NCBI RefSeq assembly: GCF_027941915.1
Contig: NZ_CP116009.1
Span: 124,001 to 188,000, forward strand
From: Ramlibacter tataouinensis
GTDB lineage: Bacteria > Pseudomonadota > Gammaproteobacteria > Burkholderiales > Burkholderiaceae_C
DNA length: 64,000 nt
Direction: 5' to 3'
Positions 15,956-26,040 of this stretch are shown here, in pieces. Under the pieces are notes generated by a model. It was not told where the DNA came from and ran no database searches. It saw only the letters and a list, made by a program, of their open reading frames with translations. Position numbers and translations under genes: made by a program. Every line of letters begins with the position of its first letter. The first letter of the stretch is position 1.

Positions 15956-16858
15956 TCATCCGTTCGCCTGCTTGCCGTGCCGCCGCCTGCGAGCCTTGTT
16001 GGCTGCCCGAACCAGCAAGTACACGAGATACGCCAACGGGCGACCCAGCCATCCGGTGCCGGCGACGGCAATAAACAGTGGATAGGACTCCACGCTGAAG
16101 CGGCTCTTGTAGTCCGCCGCACCCTTCCCCAGATCCAAGACGCCCCCCCGCAGAACACAAGCGTCGGCAATATCGAGCAGAAGCTGCATACCGGGAGAGT
16201 ATTTTTGATACGCGCTGTCGTAGGTTGGCGTCATGTACACCAAACGGTTTCCGTCAACAATATGGCAGTGCGCCATTGCGATTGGACGGCCATCCAATCG
16301 CAACTCGTAGACAACGGAATCCGGAGCACGCACGACCTCGTCCAGTCGTGCCCGCAAGCGAGACCGGTGCCAGCGGGCACTCTTGCCTGCTAGCATGAAA
16401 GAAGCGTCGAGCATGCCTCGAAAATCCTCGAAGGAGGAGACGCTCATCTCACGACCTGCATACGAAACGCACTCGACCTTCCCAAGCTCATTGAGTTGGT
16501 TGCGGGCGCGCCGCAGGTTGTAGCGGGACTTGCCCTTCAGAAAAGAGCCCTGCTCATTGGTGGTCGCCGCGTAGCAGTCATAGAGAACGTCTGCGTACGC
16601 TCTAGGTGTTGCCTGCGAAAGGATGACTTCCTTGCCGCGCTCCGTCAGATCCAGAATGACGCTGAGGGTCGATCCCCTTACGAGCTCGAAAACACGCGCG
16701 GCAGTGCGCTCATTATCCATTTGCAAGTAGGGCAATAGGCGTTCCGAATTCACCAGCGTGAGGAGAGTATTGCTCGTGCCGATTACCCCGTAACTCTTCG
16801 ACGTTGCCAGTTGATGCCTCTCTTCATCAACGAGGTTCAGTGTATGTTTCCAAAACAT
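15956..16858 (-). CDS. GNAT/FemAB-like acyl or aminoacyl transferase
   Basis: 300 residues. The core has the layout of the CelD/BcsL-type acetyltransferase (Acetyltransf_6) and FemAB folds: KGKSRYNLRRARNQLNELG in the middle, then YELRLDGRPIAMAHCHIVDGNRLVYMTPTY split over strands, then SPGMQLLLDIADACVLRG and LDLGKGAADYKSRF, the classical closing motif with D-x-G-x-G. The C-terminal 40 residues are basic with a hydrophobic stretch (WLGRPLAYLVYLLVRAANKARRR), suggesting membrane attachment. It starts 1 bp after the deacetylase-like gene ends. A role in N-acylation of an amino sugar or amidation of a uronic acid is inferred from context only. Confidence 0.7.
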   Translation of the reverse strand: MFWKHTLNLVDEERHQLATSKSYGVIGTSNTLLTLVNSERLLPYLQMDNERTAARVFELVRGSTLSVILDLTERGKEVILSQATPRAYADVLYDCYAATTNEQGSFLKGKSRYNLRRARNQLNELGKVECVSYAGREMSVSSFEDFRGMLDASFMLAGKSARWHRSRLRARLDEVVRAPDSVVYELRLDGRPIAMAHCHIVDGNRLVYMTPTYDSAYQKYSPGMQLLLDIADACVLRGGVLDLGKGAADYKSRFSVESYPLFIAVAGTGWLGRPLAYLVYLLVRAANKARRRRHGKQANG

Positions 16859-16859
16859 G

Positions 16860-17756
16860 TCAAAAGTCCAGCGTCAAAGGAGAAACCACGCTCACCCCAT
16901 CCTGCACAGGCGCCATCCGGAGCAACGTCTGCAGAAAATCCATCAGCTGTGGGTGAAAAACAATGTTTTCGGGATGAAGCCATATGTGACTTGTCTCTCC
17001 GCGCTGTGAAGCCTCTGCAATCGAACGAGCCAAATAGTCCGAGTAAAGACCGAAGGCTACGGACGAATACTTCGGCGGAAAAAGCGGAATCGAGCCGCCA
17101 AAAAACCAGACCACCCCTTGAGCGTCACGCCGCCATGGGTTTAGCGAGGAAAAAGTGGACGCCCTCAGGCGCCTAAACGTTCGGATCAGACGGTTAATTC
17201 CATGTTCGGGGCTCTCGCGAGTTAGTCCAAGCTTAACAGCATGCAGCACACTGGCGCTCGCTGCTTCGTTTCGCGGAAAAATGATCCCAGGCTCATACTT
17301 AGATAGCCTGGAAAGCACGCGGGCCGCCTCCGTATACTCGTATATCAGCAAATCCTCAGGAACGTCTCTCCCTGCAGGCATGTGCGTGAGTCCGTGTTGC
17401 CAAACCTTGTTTCTCGGGTTCTTGCAAACGAGATCACCGATCTCGGGAAGATGAAATCCCTCGCCGTGCCTCCGCTTCCATTCCCTGAGAACAAATCCGT
17501 ACCATCCGGCGGACTGTGGGGTGAAGCGGATTAAATGCTCCTCATACTCTCCAAAACACTCGGCCGGCCTCGAGAACAGACCTGTTATTGCAAAGGTTGC
17601 CCCTGCTCCGTGCGGCATCAATAATGCAGCGAGTTCCTTATAGACACGGAAGAGCGTCGTTTGATTGATTGCGTCGAATTTTGGACCGAGCACATCACAA
17701 GAACCCCAAAGTCCTTCACAATCGAGCGACAGAAAGATCTTGCCCGGCAATGTCAC
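16860..17756 (-). CDS. Polysaccharide deacetylase-like protein (NodB fold)
   Basis: 298 residues. The start FLSLDCEGLWG corresponds to the catalytic-base/metal aspartate motif of NodB-like carbohydrate esterases. A histidine motif (QHGLTHM) sits at about residue 142, where H-x3-H is expected; here it is HGLTH. FPRNEAA fits the catalytic Arg/Asp motif and HIWLHPENIVFHP the closing His motif. It therefore keeps most metal and catalytic positions. The likely role is N-deacetylation of a sugar in the repeat unit or of a lipid-linked intermediate. No signal peptide is seen, so it should act in the cytoplasm. It overlaps the upstream glycosyltransferase by 4 bp. Confidence 0.75.
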   Translation of the reverse strand: MTLPGKIFLSLDCEGLWGSCDVLGPKFDAINQTTLFRVYKELAALLMPHGAGATFAITGLFSRPAECFGEYEEHLIRFTPQSAGWYGFVLREWKRRHGEGFHLPEIGDLVCKNPRNKVWQHGLTHMPAGRDVPEDLLIYEYTEAARVLSRLSKYEPGIIFPRNEAASASVLHAVKLGLTRESPEHGINRLIRTFRRLRASTFSSLNPWRRDAQGVVWFFGGSIPLFPPKYSSVAFGLYSDYLARSIAEASQRGETSHIWLHPENIVFHPQLMDFLQTLLRMAPVQDGVSVVSPLTLDF

Positions 17757-18967
17757 AGGACGCCCTCGAGAGATTGCGCTAGGATTGCCTCGCGCGTAAA
17801 CCTTCGCGCTACGTCAGCTTTGAGCCTGCAAAAGTCGTGCTTGGCAAGCAGCTCAGCCAGGGCCTCTGTTTTCTCCGGCGCGAGCGAGGCGCTCGTAGGA
17901 ATTTCCCGAACAATCTGGTGAATGTCGAACCCGTCCGGCGCCAGGGCAACCACCGGCAGACCTGCCGCGACATAGTCAAATAACTTTGTCGTCAATTCGC
18001 CTCGTGCTCGCGGATCCTTTCTGGTGATCACCAGCCCCGCATCCCAAGACGCACAAATGGAGAAGAATTTTTTCATCGAAACCGGAGCATGAACGCGAAT
18101 AGCATTCGTTACTCCAGCCCGCTCAACGAATTCAAGAATATCCTCGCGCTTGTCAGAGGTGTAAATATCAAATTGGACGCAAACGTTCGACCGAGCTTTC
18201 AGCACCTTGAGTGCCTCTATCACGGGCCCGAAATCACGCCCTGCACCAGTCAATGAGCCAAAATATCCGAAAACACGGACCCCTGGCTGTCGATCATCGG
18301 GAACGACTTCAACCTTGTCTGCGCCGTTTGTGATGAGCTTTGATAGGCCTTTCCTCTTAGAGAAATCAATTAGTTGAAGGGAAACACCAGTTGAAACAAA
18401 ACTCAGGACGTCGGCGCTCTTCACCAAATAACGCTCCAGCATTTTGGTGACAGGCGTAAAAACGTTGAAGCTGTAGTCCGCATCCAGTGTCCAGGCATCT
18501 CTGAAATCAACAAAAAGGACGCCCTTCAACATGAACTTGGCGCAAGCCGCTACAAATACATTGACGCCGCCAGGAAACGACCCCAAAACAATGCAACCTC
18601 GAAGCTCGGACCGGAGTCGCCACACCTTCGCCAAGAGCTTCAGTCCCGCGAGAAAATCTTTGTCAATCCCGCTGTACCTCAGAAAGGCACGCAACAAGCC
18701 AAGTCGGGACGAGTTGCGGTGTGCCGAAGCCCTGATCGCCCGCTTCGGGACTGGATCGCGGACGAAATGAACATGGACCCCTAGCTCTTGCCAGTTGCCA
18801 CGGAAACCTGGATCGACGTACAAGCTGTCCTGATTTTCCAGCGTTATAACGTGTACTTCTCGGTCATTGCTGAAGTAATTTGCGAACGCAACCATTCTGC
18901 GCGCACCTGGTGAACTCGTAGGTGGCCAAACTGTAGTGACGAGCAGAATCTTGGACGAATGTTGCAT
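17753..18967 (-). CDS. Glycosyltransferase (GT-B, family 4-like)
   Basis: 404 residues. N-terminus KILLVTTVWPPTSSPGARRM is the typical GT4 acceptor loop of WcaI/WbuB-like enzymes. The segment VRVFGYFGSLTGAGRDFGPV starts the nucleotide-binding half. The E-x-containing region reads TTKLFDYVAAGLPVVALAP, where KLFDY replaces the usual E-x7-E start. It probably adds a sugar to the growing lipid-linked unit. The gene lies in the AT-rich core, has a distinctly lower GC content than the export genes, and overlaps the deacetylase-like gene by 4 bp. Confidence 0.83.
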   Translation of the reverse strand: MQHSSKILLVTTVWPPTSSPGARRMVAFANYFSNDREVHVITLENQDSLYVDPGFRGNWQELGVHVHFVRDPVPKRAIRASAHRNSSRLGLLRAFLRYSGIDKDFLAGLKLLAKVWRLRSELRGCIVLGSFPGGVNVFVAACAKFMLKGVLFVDFRDAWTLDADYSFNVFTPVTKMLERYLVKSADVLSFVSTGVSLQLIDFSKRKGLSKLITNGADKVEVVPDDRQPGVRVFGYFGSLTGAGRDFGPVIEALKVLKARSNVCVQFDIYTSDKREDILEFVERAGVTNAIRVHAPVSMKKFFSICASWDAGLVITRKDPRARGELTTKLFDYVAAGLPVVALAPDGFDIHQIVREIPTSASLAPEKTEALAELLAKHDFCRLKADVARRFTREAILAQSLEGVL

Positions 18968-19048
18968 TACCGCTGGAACTCCCTCAATACTTCAAGGCCT
19001 ATTCGGCGGGCAGCGTGGGGCTCGGTGCCGATGAATGCTGACACAGAT

Positions 19049-20299
19049 TTATAGCACCCCAGCCTCATTCTTTTCTTCACCCGCCTTTTTCGCGTAGAAA
19101 TGCATTAGTACCAAAACAAAAAAAATGATCCAAAATTCTCTTTTCCGGAGATGATAGGTGTACGCCCACGAAACCAGCAGGCCCAAAAAAAGCGGAAGAC
19201 TGTACCGGAGATAGAGCCCAAATGCATTGCGAGTTCGCACTCTTAGCCACGGTGCGACGAGCAAAAGCATGAAAATCACATAGAGCAAGAAGCCAAGCAC
19301 CCCGCCATTGGCAAACATGGCAAGATACGTGCTATGAATTTCATATTTTTCAGTAATGTAACCTTGAACACCTCCAAGTCCAACTCCAAGAAACGCATTT
19401 TCTCTCAAGGCAAGAAACGTCGCGTGAATGTTCTCAGCCATGAATCCTTCAGAGAAATCATCAATCGCGTCCGAGTTGAATTTGCTGCTAAACCGCCATG
19501 CCATTCCAGAAACATTATCCATTCCCCACAGAAATGCCGGATAGCCAACGAGAAGCAACCCAGCGATCGCGAGCAACGTAGTAACTCCGTACTTCTTATC
19601 CCTCTTGCTTGTAGACGCCGCCATCGAAATCGTTAGCAAGAAGACGCCGAGCGCAATTCCTATCAGGGCCGCGCGCTTTAAGGTGAAAACCAGAGCAAGC
19701 ACAATAATGAATAATATTGCCAAATTTCTCTTGTTTGCCCTAAGCAGCTTGGACAAAAAACCTGGAATTAAAATGGCAAGATATACGCCAAAAAAGGAGC
19801 CTGCCTGACCCGTATTGCGAAATGTACCGATCAAGCCAAATGTAGGATTCTCAATCAGGGTGGGCCAAATAAGAAAGTCGACGAGTCCCACTCCTGCCAA
19901 GATGCCACCGCTATAGAGGACCATCTGCAGCAGCAGTCGGGTTGCCCGCTCCGCCTCAACCCGACAGTAGAGGTTGAACAGCGCCAAAGACACTAGAAAT
20001 CCGAACGCATGGACAACCAACTCCAGCGCGCCACGCGAAGGAAATCGAGAAAATACCACGCCGACCAGAAAGCAAAGCAAAAGTGGCAGAAACGCCAAAT
20101 ACTGGATCGGCATGCGCAATGTTGATTCACGCGCCAGCGATCGATCCGCGAACAAAAGGCCGATCAAGAGAAGACCAACGATATCCGCTACCGTTATTCG
20201 CCCTCCTGCGCCCGCCCCAGCTTCCCCGGCCACCCAAGTGACACCGGAAAACAAGAAGTAGATGAATGTCAAAAAAAGCAGGATGCTGCGGATTTTCAT
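19049..20299 (-). CDS. wzy: O-antigen/capsule polymerase (Wzy-like) membrane protein
   Basis: 416 residues from ATG 20299 (MKIRSILLFLTFIYFLF). Longer in-frame starts at 20332 and 20434 exist; the latter lies 2 bp after the upstream stop, but its extra residues are basic and look non-coding, and no site has a strong Shine-Dalgarno. About 10-11 transmembrane helices are visible, with a large loop near residues 260-310 (GMDNVSGMAWRFSSKFNSD) followed by the Wzy_C/ligase-type segment NAFLGVGLGGVQGYITEKYE and HSTYLAMFANGGVLGF. The role is polymerisation of flipped repeat units in the periplasm. It is among the most AT-rich genes of the window. Confidence 0.82.
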   Translation of the reverse strand: MKIRSILLFLTFIYFLFSGVTWVAGEAGAGAGGRITVADIVGLLLIGLLFADRSLARESTLRMPIQYLAFLPLLLCFLVGVVFSRFPSRGALELVVHAFGFLVSLALFNLYCRVEAERATRLLLQMVLYSGGILAGVGLVDFLIWPTLIENPTFGLIGTFRNTGQAGSFFGVYLAILIPGFLSKLLRANKRNLAILFIIVLALVFTLKRAALIGIALGVFLLTISMAASTSKRDKKYGVTTLLAIAGLLLVGYPAFLWGMDNVSGMAWRFSSKFNSDAIDDFSEGFMAENIHATFLALRENAFLGVGLGGVQGYITEKYEIHSTYLAMFANGGVLGFLLYVIFMLLLVAPWLRVRTRNAFGLYLRYSLPLFLGLLVSWAYTYHLRKREFWIIFFVLVLMHFYAKKAGEEKNEAGVL

Positions 20300-20436
20300 C
20301 TCATTATTCTGCGGTAGCAGTAGGTATGACATGCTGTCTTTAACATAATCGACTGCTGGCAAATTACCGCAAACGGCGCGTCTTCTTGATCCCGACCAGA
20401 TCCACCTAGATGCCTTGCGCGAACGCTTACTCATTG

Positions 20437-21021
20437 TCAACTGCAACCATCAACGCGTTCAATTAATTTTAATACCCGGGCAGGCGCTCCGCCGATTAAA
20501 CACGAGCCTTGAGCAAAGCTCGTATTCACTACGGCACCGGCTGCCACGATAGTTCCTGATCCCAGGACCACACCTGGCAATATCACCGCATTCATCCCAA
20601 TCCAGCAATTTTCAGATATGACCACATCGCGCCCGTCTTCATGCTCCGCCAAACTGCCGGCTCTATGATTGGCGGTGATAATCCCAACATTTGGCCCGAT
20701 GTAAGTTCCATGACCGATGTGAATACATGCCTTGAAATTCTGGAAGTAGGTGCCCGGTGACTGAAAATTGTTTAAATCATCGGGGTGAAAATATATATTC
20801 TCAGGAACGGATATGTGGCAAGTTAGCGCCGTCGGCCACGGCCTTGGTGGCGAGATTCTTAAAATGTTCTGAGTCCATATTGATCTGAGCGCCCAAACGA
20901 ACCCGCCGAGGCTCTGATCAAAGTATCGACCTCTGAGATACTTGCGATCAAAAAAAAATGAGAGCATCAGAATCAGGAGCGGCCGCACGGAGCGAGCGAT
21001 CTTCTTTAAAGCAGCTTGCAT
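20437..21021 (-). CDS. Hexapeptide-repeat O-acyltransferase (WcaF/LbH family)
   Basis: 194 residues. A hydrophobic N-terminal segment (VRPLLILMLSFFF) precedes a left-handed beta-helix: HIGHGTYIGPNVGIITANHR, DVVISENCWIGMNAVILPG, then VVLGSGTIVAAGAVVNTSF. The catalytic His region (ANHRAG) and the C-terminal IGGAPARVLK match sugar O-acetyltransferases of capsule and colanic-acid loci. It presumably O-acetylates a sugar of the unit. It lies 4 bp from the flippase stop codon. The alternative of an N-acetyltransferase for a 3-amino sugar (WlbB-like) is weaker because WlbB-type motifs are not evident. Confidence 0.82.
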   Translation of the reverse strand: MQAALKKIARSVRPLLILMLSFFFDRKYLRGRYFDQSLGGFVWALRSIWTQNILRISPPRPWPTALTCHISVPENIYFHPDDLNNFQSPGTYFQNFKACIHIGHGTYIGPNVGIITANHRAGSLAEHEDGRDVVISENCWIGMNAVILPGVVLGSGTIVAAGAVVNTSFAQGSCLIGGAPARVLKLIERVDGCS

Positions 21022-21025
21022 GATT

Positions 21026-22390
21026 TTATTTTGCCAGCATAACTGTCACCACTCCAGCCGCTCCCAGCCAACCAGCCAACCAAGGGAGTGAGCGCGTGGC
21101 GACAAGAAGTAGACTTCGCCAGGTGACCTCTGCCGCCCTAGCGAAAACAAACAGGCATACCAAATAGTAAGCGGCACTTGCCAGTGCATAGTATTCAGAC
21201 AAGCGCGCCGAGGCGACTTCCGCTGCAATTGCTATTGCACCGAGCCGCAAAAGTAGTCCCGAGATCGTCAAGGCTAGCATGGCTTGTTGGCGTGAGCGAA
21301 CATGCATCACCATCGAGATTGGCGAAGCCACGAACTGAAAGGCAAGCCAAGGCGTCATCCATGTGGCAATTTGGCCGGCACGGACCCACTCGTCGCCGAA
21401 GAGCTTAGGAAATACAGTTGGTGCGATGCAACCGACGAAAAGTATGGGACCGACACCAGTCTTGAGCAATCCCGACATGGTTTTCGCGGTGAAGGTGGCT
21501 AATCTTCCTGCCCGGGCCTCTTCCGCGGCCCGCGACAGATAAACCTGTGCGACTGCACCACCAACGAGGCCTATGGGTGCCTGCATCGAGCGCATGGCGA
21601 GCATTAGGAATCCCGCCTCAGGGCCAACTGCCATTGCGGCGATGATAACGAGGGGCAGTTGAACGCCAGCAGTGTTCGCCAATGCATCCAATGTTGAGTA
21701 CTTGGGGAACCGTTTATACTCAAGAAATACCTGCTTCATCCCGGGGCCAGATATCTCGCGAATTTCGCAATCATCGCGTTTCAGGAGCGCCCGCCCGAGG
21801 GTCACAACCCCCGCACCACTACTGATTAGATGCCCCAGCAAGAGTCCTAACGGGGCTAGTCCGAGATAACCTAATATCACTTGTGATGCTCCCCCGCCCA
21901 ATGCTTGGGTGAAGCGAGTTCGTGCGATTTGCTCGAAACGTTTCTTGCGAGTGGCCCAGTACTGCAAGGCCGCGTAAGAACTTATCAGCCAAACACCAAC
22001 GGGCAAGAGCCACAGGTAGGGCAACAGTTTGGGCTGAGAAAGCAGTGAAGAGGCCTGGGACGGATACAGCAGCACCAAAGTAGCGAGTGCCGCGCTAACA
22101 AGCGCGGAACTGCACAGCGCCAAGGCGAGCAGGTTTACCGCCGATCGCTCTTCAACCGGCAGAGGAATGGCGATCTCCAACCGCAGCCCCGCAGCAACGG
22201 ACGCAATCCCCACGATCGCAGCGTACACAGCCAGCACGCTGAAATCCTCGGGCGTGTAGAGTCGGGTGAGAATTGGCAGGAGCAGAATCATCAGTGCTTG
22301 GCCAGCGGCAGTTCCACCGACCAAAACACCTACTGACCTTAAGAACCCGTGCCTTGAAATACCACTCAAGAGATTTCGGATTCGTAACAT
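21026..22390 (-). CDS. wzx: Repeat-unit flippase (Wzx-like, MATE/MOP superfamily)
   Basis: 454 residues from ATG 22390 (MLRIRNLLSGISRHGFLRSV); an in-frame start 63 bp upstream adds a basic extension and is less likely. About 12-14 transmembrane helices occur in the polysaccharide-export-protein pattern: VGVLVGGTAAGQALMILLLP, then LTRLYTPEDFSVLAVY, which is a hallmark of Wzx/RfbX proteins. The role is moving the undecaprenyl-diphosphate repeat unit across the inner membrane. Followed by the acyltransferase (4 bp) and Wzy. A 268-bp upstream gap separates it from the WlbA-like gene, and the base composition changes there. Confidence 0.86.
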   Translation of the reverse strand: MLRIRNLLSGISRHGFLRSVGVLVGGTAAGQALMILLLPILTRLYTPEDFSVLAVYAAIVGIASVAAGLRLEIAIPLPVEERSAVNLLALALCSSALVSAALATLVLLYPSQASSLLSQPKLLPYLWLLPVGVWLISSYAALQYWATRKKRFEQIARTRFTQALGGGASQVILGYLGLAPLGLLLGHLISSGAGVVTLGRALLKRDDCEIREISGPGMKQVFLEYKRFPKYSTLDALANTAGVQLPLVIIAAMAVGPEAGFLMLAMRSMQAPIGLVGGAVAQVYLSRAAEEARAGRLATFTAKTMSGLLKTGVGPILFVGCIAPTVFPKLFGDEWVRAGQIATWMTPWLAFQFVASPISMVMHVRSRQQAMLALTISGLLLRLGAIAIAAEVASARLSEYYALASAAYYLVCLFVFARAAEVTWRSLLLVATRSLPWLAGWLGAAGVVTVMLAK

Positions 22391-22658
22391 GAAGCGTCTG
22401 ACAGATTTGATGTCAAGCTTTGCTGACAAAGTGCGGAGTCGTCTTCTGCTCAATTTCGCTCAGCTAGCCGCATGTCAGCAAACTGAGTTTTTTATTTAGA
22501 GCATCAATGGGATCTGGCAGCGGAAAATAACGGTGCAATCCAAAATGGGATTTTGCTCATTCGCACGTCGAACTTATCGCCCGACTCTCCTATGACCCAT
22601 CCGCAAGGAACTCGTCTTCGGCCGTCCACTGAGATCGCGCCTGAGCTCTAAATTAGAA

Positions 22659-24732
<2,074 letters not shown>

Positions 24733-24755
24733 TGCGCTATCCCGCTCCCTGGCTG

Positions 24756-26033
24756 CTAAAGCCTGCAATCGGCCGCCCCGAGAGGCAGGATGCCTTTGAC
24801 GTCGAACACGACGGCGTTGGGTTGGCCCAAGGCCCGGATACCGGACGCACCGAGTTCGACGAACTGCCGGTGTCCGACTGCGAGGACGATGGCTGCGTAC
24901 TCACCTCCTCCGGGTAGTTCAGACAGGCACCTGATTCCGTATTCGCTCTCGGCTTCTTCCAGGTCGACCCAAGGGTCGTAGACATCGACCTGTGCGTTGT
25001 AGCCACGCAGGGTTCGCACGATGTCCGCGACCTTGGTATTGCGCACGTCCGGACAGTTTTCCTTGAACGTCAGGCCCAGCACGAGGATCCTCTCGCCCAG
25101 CACCGGCAGCCCCTTGCCCAGCATGAGCTTGATGGTCTCGTTGGCCACGTGCGCTGCCATGTTGTCGTTGATCCGCCGCCCGGCCAGGATGACCTCGGGG
25201 TGGTATCCGACTTCCTGCGCCTTGTGCGTCAGGTAATAGGGGTCGACACCGATGCAGTGTCCGCCGACGAGGCCGGGTCGGAAGCGCTGGAAGTTCCATT
25301 TCGTTCCGGCCGCTTGAAGGACCTCGAGCGTATCAATGCCCAGCCTGTGGAAGATAAGACTGAGCTCGTTCATCAGCGCGATGCTGACGTCGCGCTGCGT
25401 GTTCTCGATCACCTTGGCGGCTTCGGCCACCTTGATGCTGCTCGCCTTATGGGTGCCGGCCGTGATGATCTGCGCGTACAACCGGTCCACCGCGTCGGCG
25501 ACTTCAGGCGTGCTCCCGCTGGTGATCTTCTTGATGGTGGGAAGCCGGTGCTCTTTGTCTCCGGGATTAATGCGCTCCGGGCTGTAGCCGCAGAAGAAGT
25601 CGACGTTGAACTTCTTGCCGCTGACCCTCTCGAGGACCGGGACGCACACCTCCTCGGTCGCACCCGGATAGACGGTTGATTCGTAGATGACTACCGCACC
25701 GTCGGGCATGTTCTTGCCGATGGTCTCGCTTGCCTTGACGAGTGGCGTCATGTCGGGGCGGTTGGCCTGGTCGACCGGCGTTGGCACCGTGACGATGAAG
25801 ATCTTGCAGGCCTGCAGTTCAGTGGGCTCGTTTGTGTACCGAAGGTGCTTGGCCTCCCCCAATTCATCGTCGCTCACTTCCAGCGTGTGATCCTTGCCGG
25901 AGCGAAGTTGCGAGATGCGGGAAGCATGGATGTCGAAGCCAAGCACGTTGCGTTTCTTGCCGAACTCCACGGCTAATGGAAGCCCGACATAGCCGAGACC
26001 AATGACGGCGATGTTTTCGTCTCTGAGGTTCAT
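24756..26033 (-). CDS. tviB: UDP-N-acetylglucosamine 6-dehydrogenase, TviB/WbpO-like
   Basis: 425 residues from ATG 26033. UDP-sugar 6-dehydrogenase family: [21 protein letters not shown] loop, [29 protein letters not shown], and the catalytic Cys motif [19 protein letters not shown] near residue 262. FRPG-x-V and [16 protein letters not shown] are also present. Length and the [13 protein letters not shown] version of the motif match the UDP-GlcNAc(/ManNAc) subgroup (TviB, WbpO, WbpA) rather than UDP-glucose dehydrogenase. The product, UDP-GlcNAcA, feeds both TviC-like and WlbA-like enzymes encoded next to it. Confidence 0.9.
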   Translation of the reverse strand: MNLRDENIAVIGLGYVGLPLAVEFGKKRNVLGFDIHASRISQLRSGKDHTLEVSDDELGEAKHLRYTNEPTELQACKIFIVTVPTPVDQANRPDMTPLVKASETIGKNMPDGAVVIYESTVYPGATEEVCVPVLERVSGKKFNVDFFCGYSPERINPGDKEHRLPTIKKITSGSTPEVADAVDRLYAQIITAGTHKASSIKVAEAAKVIENTQRDVSIALMNELSLIFHRLGIDTLEVLQAAGTKWNFQRFRPGLVGGHCIGVDPYYLTHKAQEVGYHPEVILAGRRINDNMAAHVANETIKLMLGKGLPVLGERILVLGLTFKENCPDVRNTKVADIVRTLRGYNAQVDVYDPWVDLEEAESEYGIRCLSELPGGGEYAAIVLAVGHRQFVELGASGIRALGQPNAVVFDVKGILPLGAADCRL

Positions 26034-26040
26034 TGTTGAT

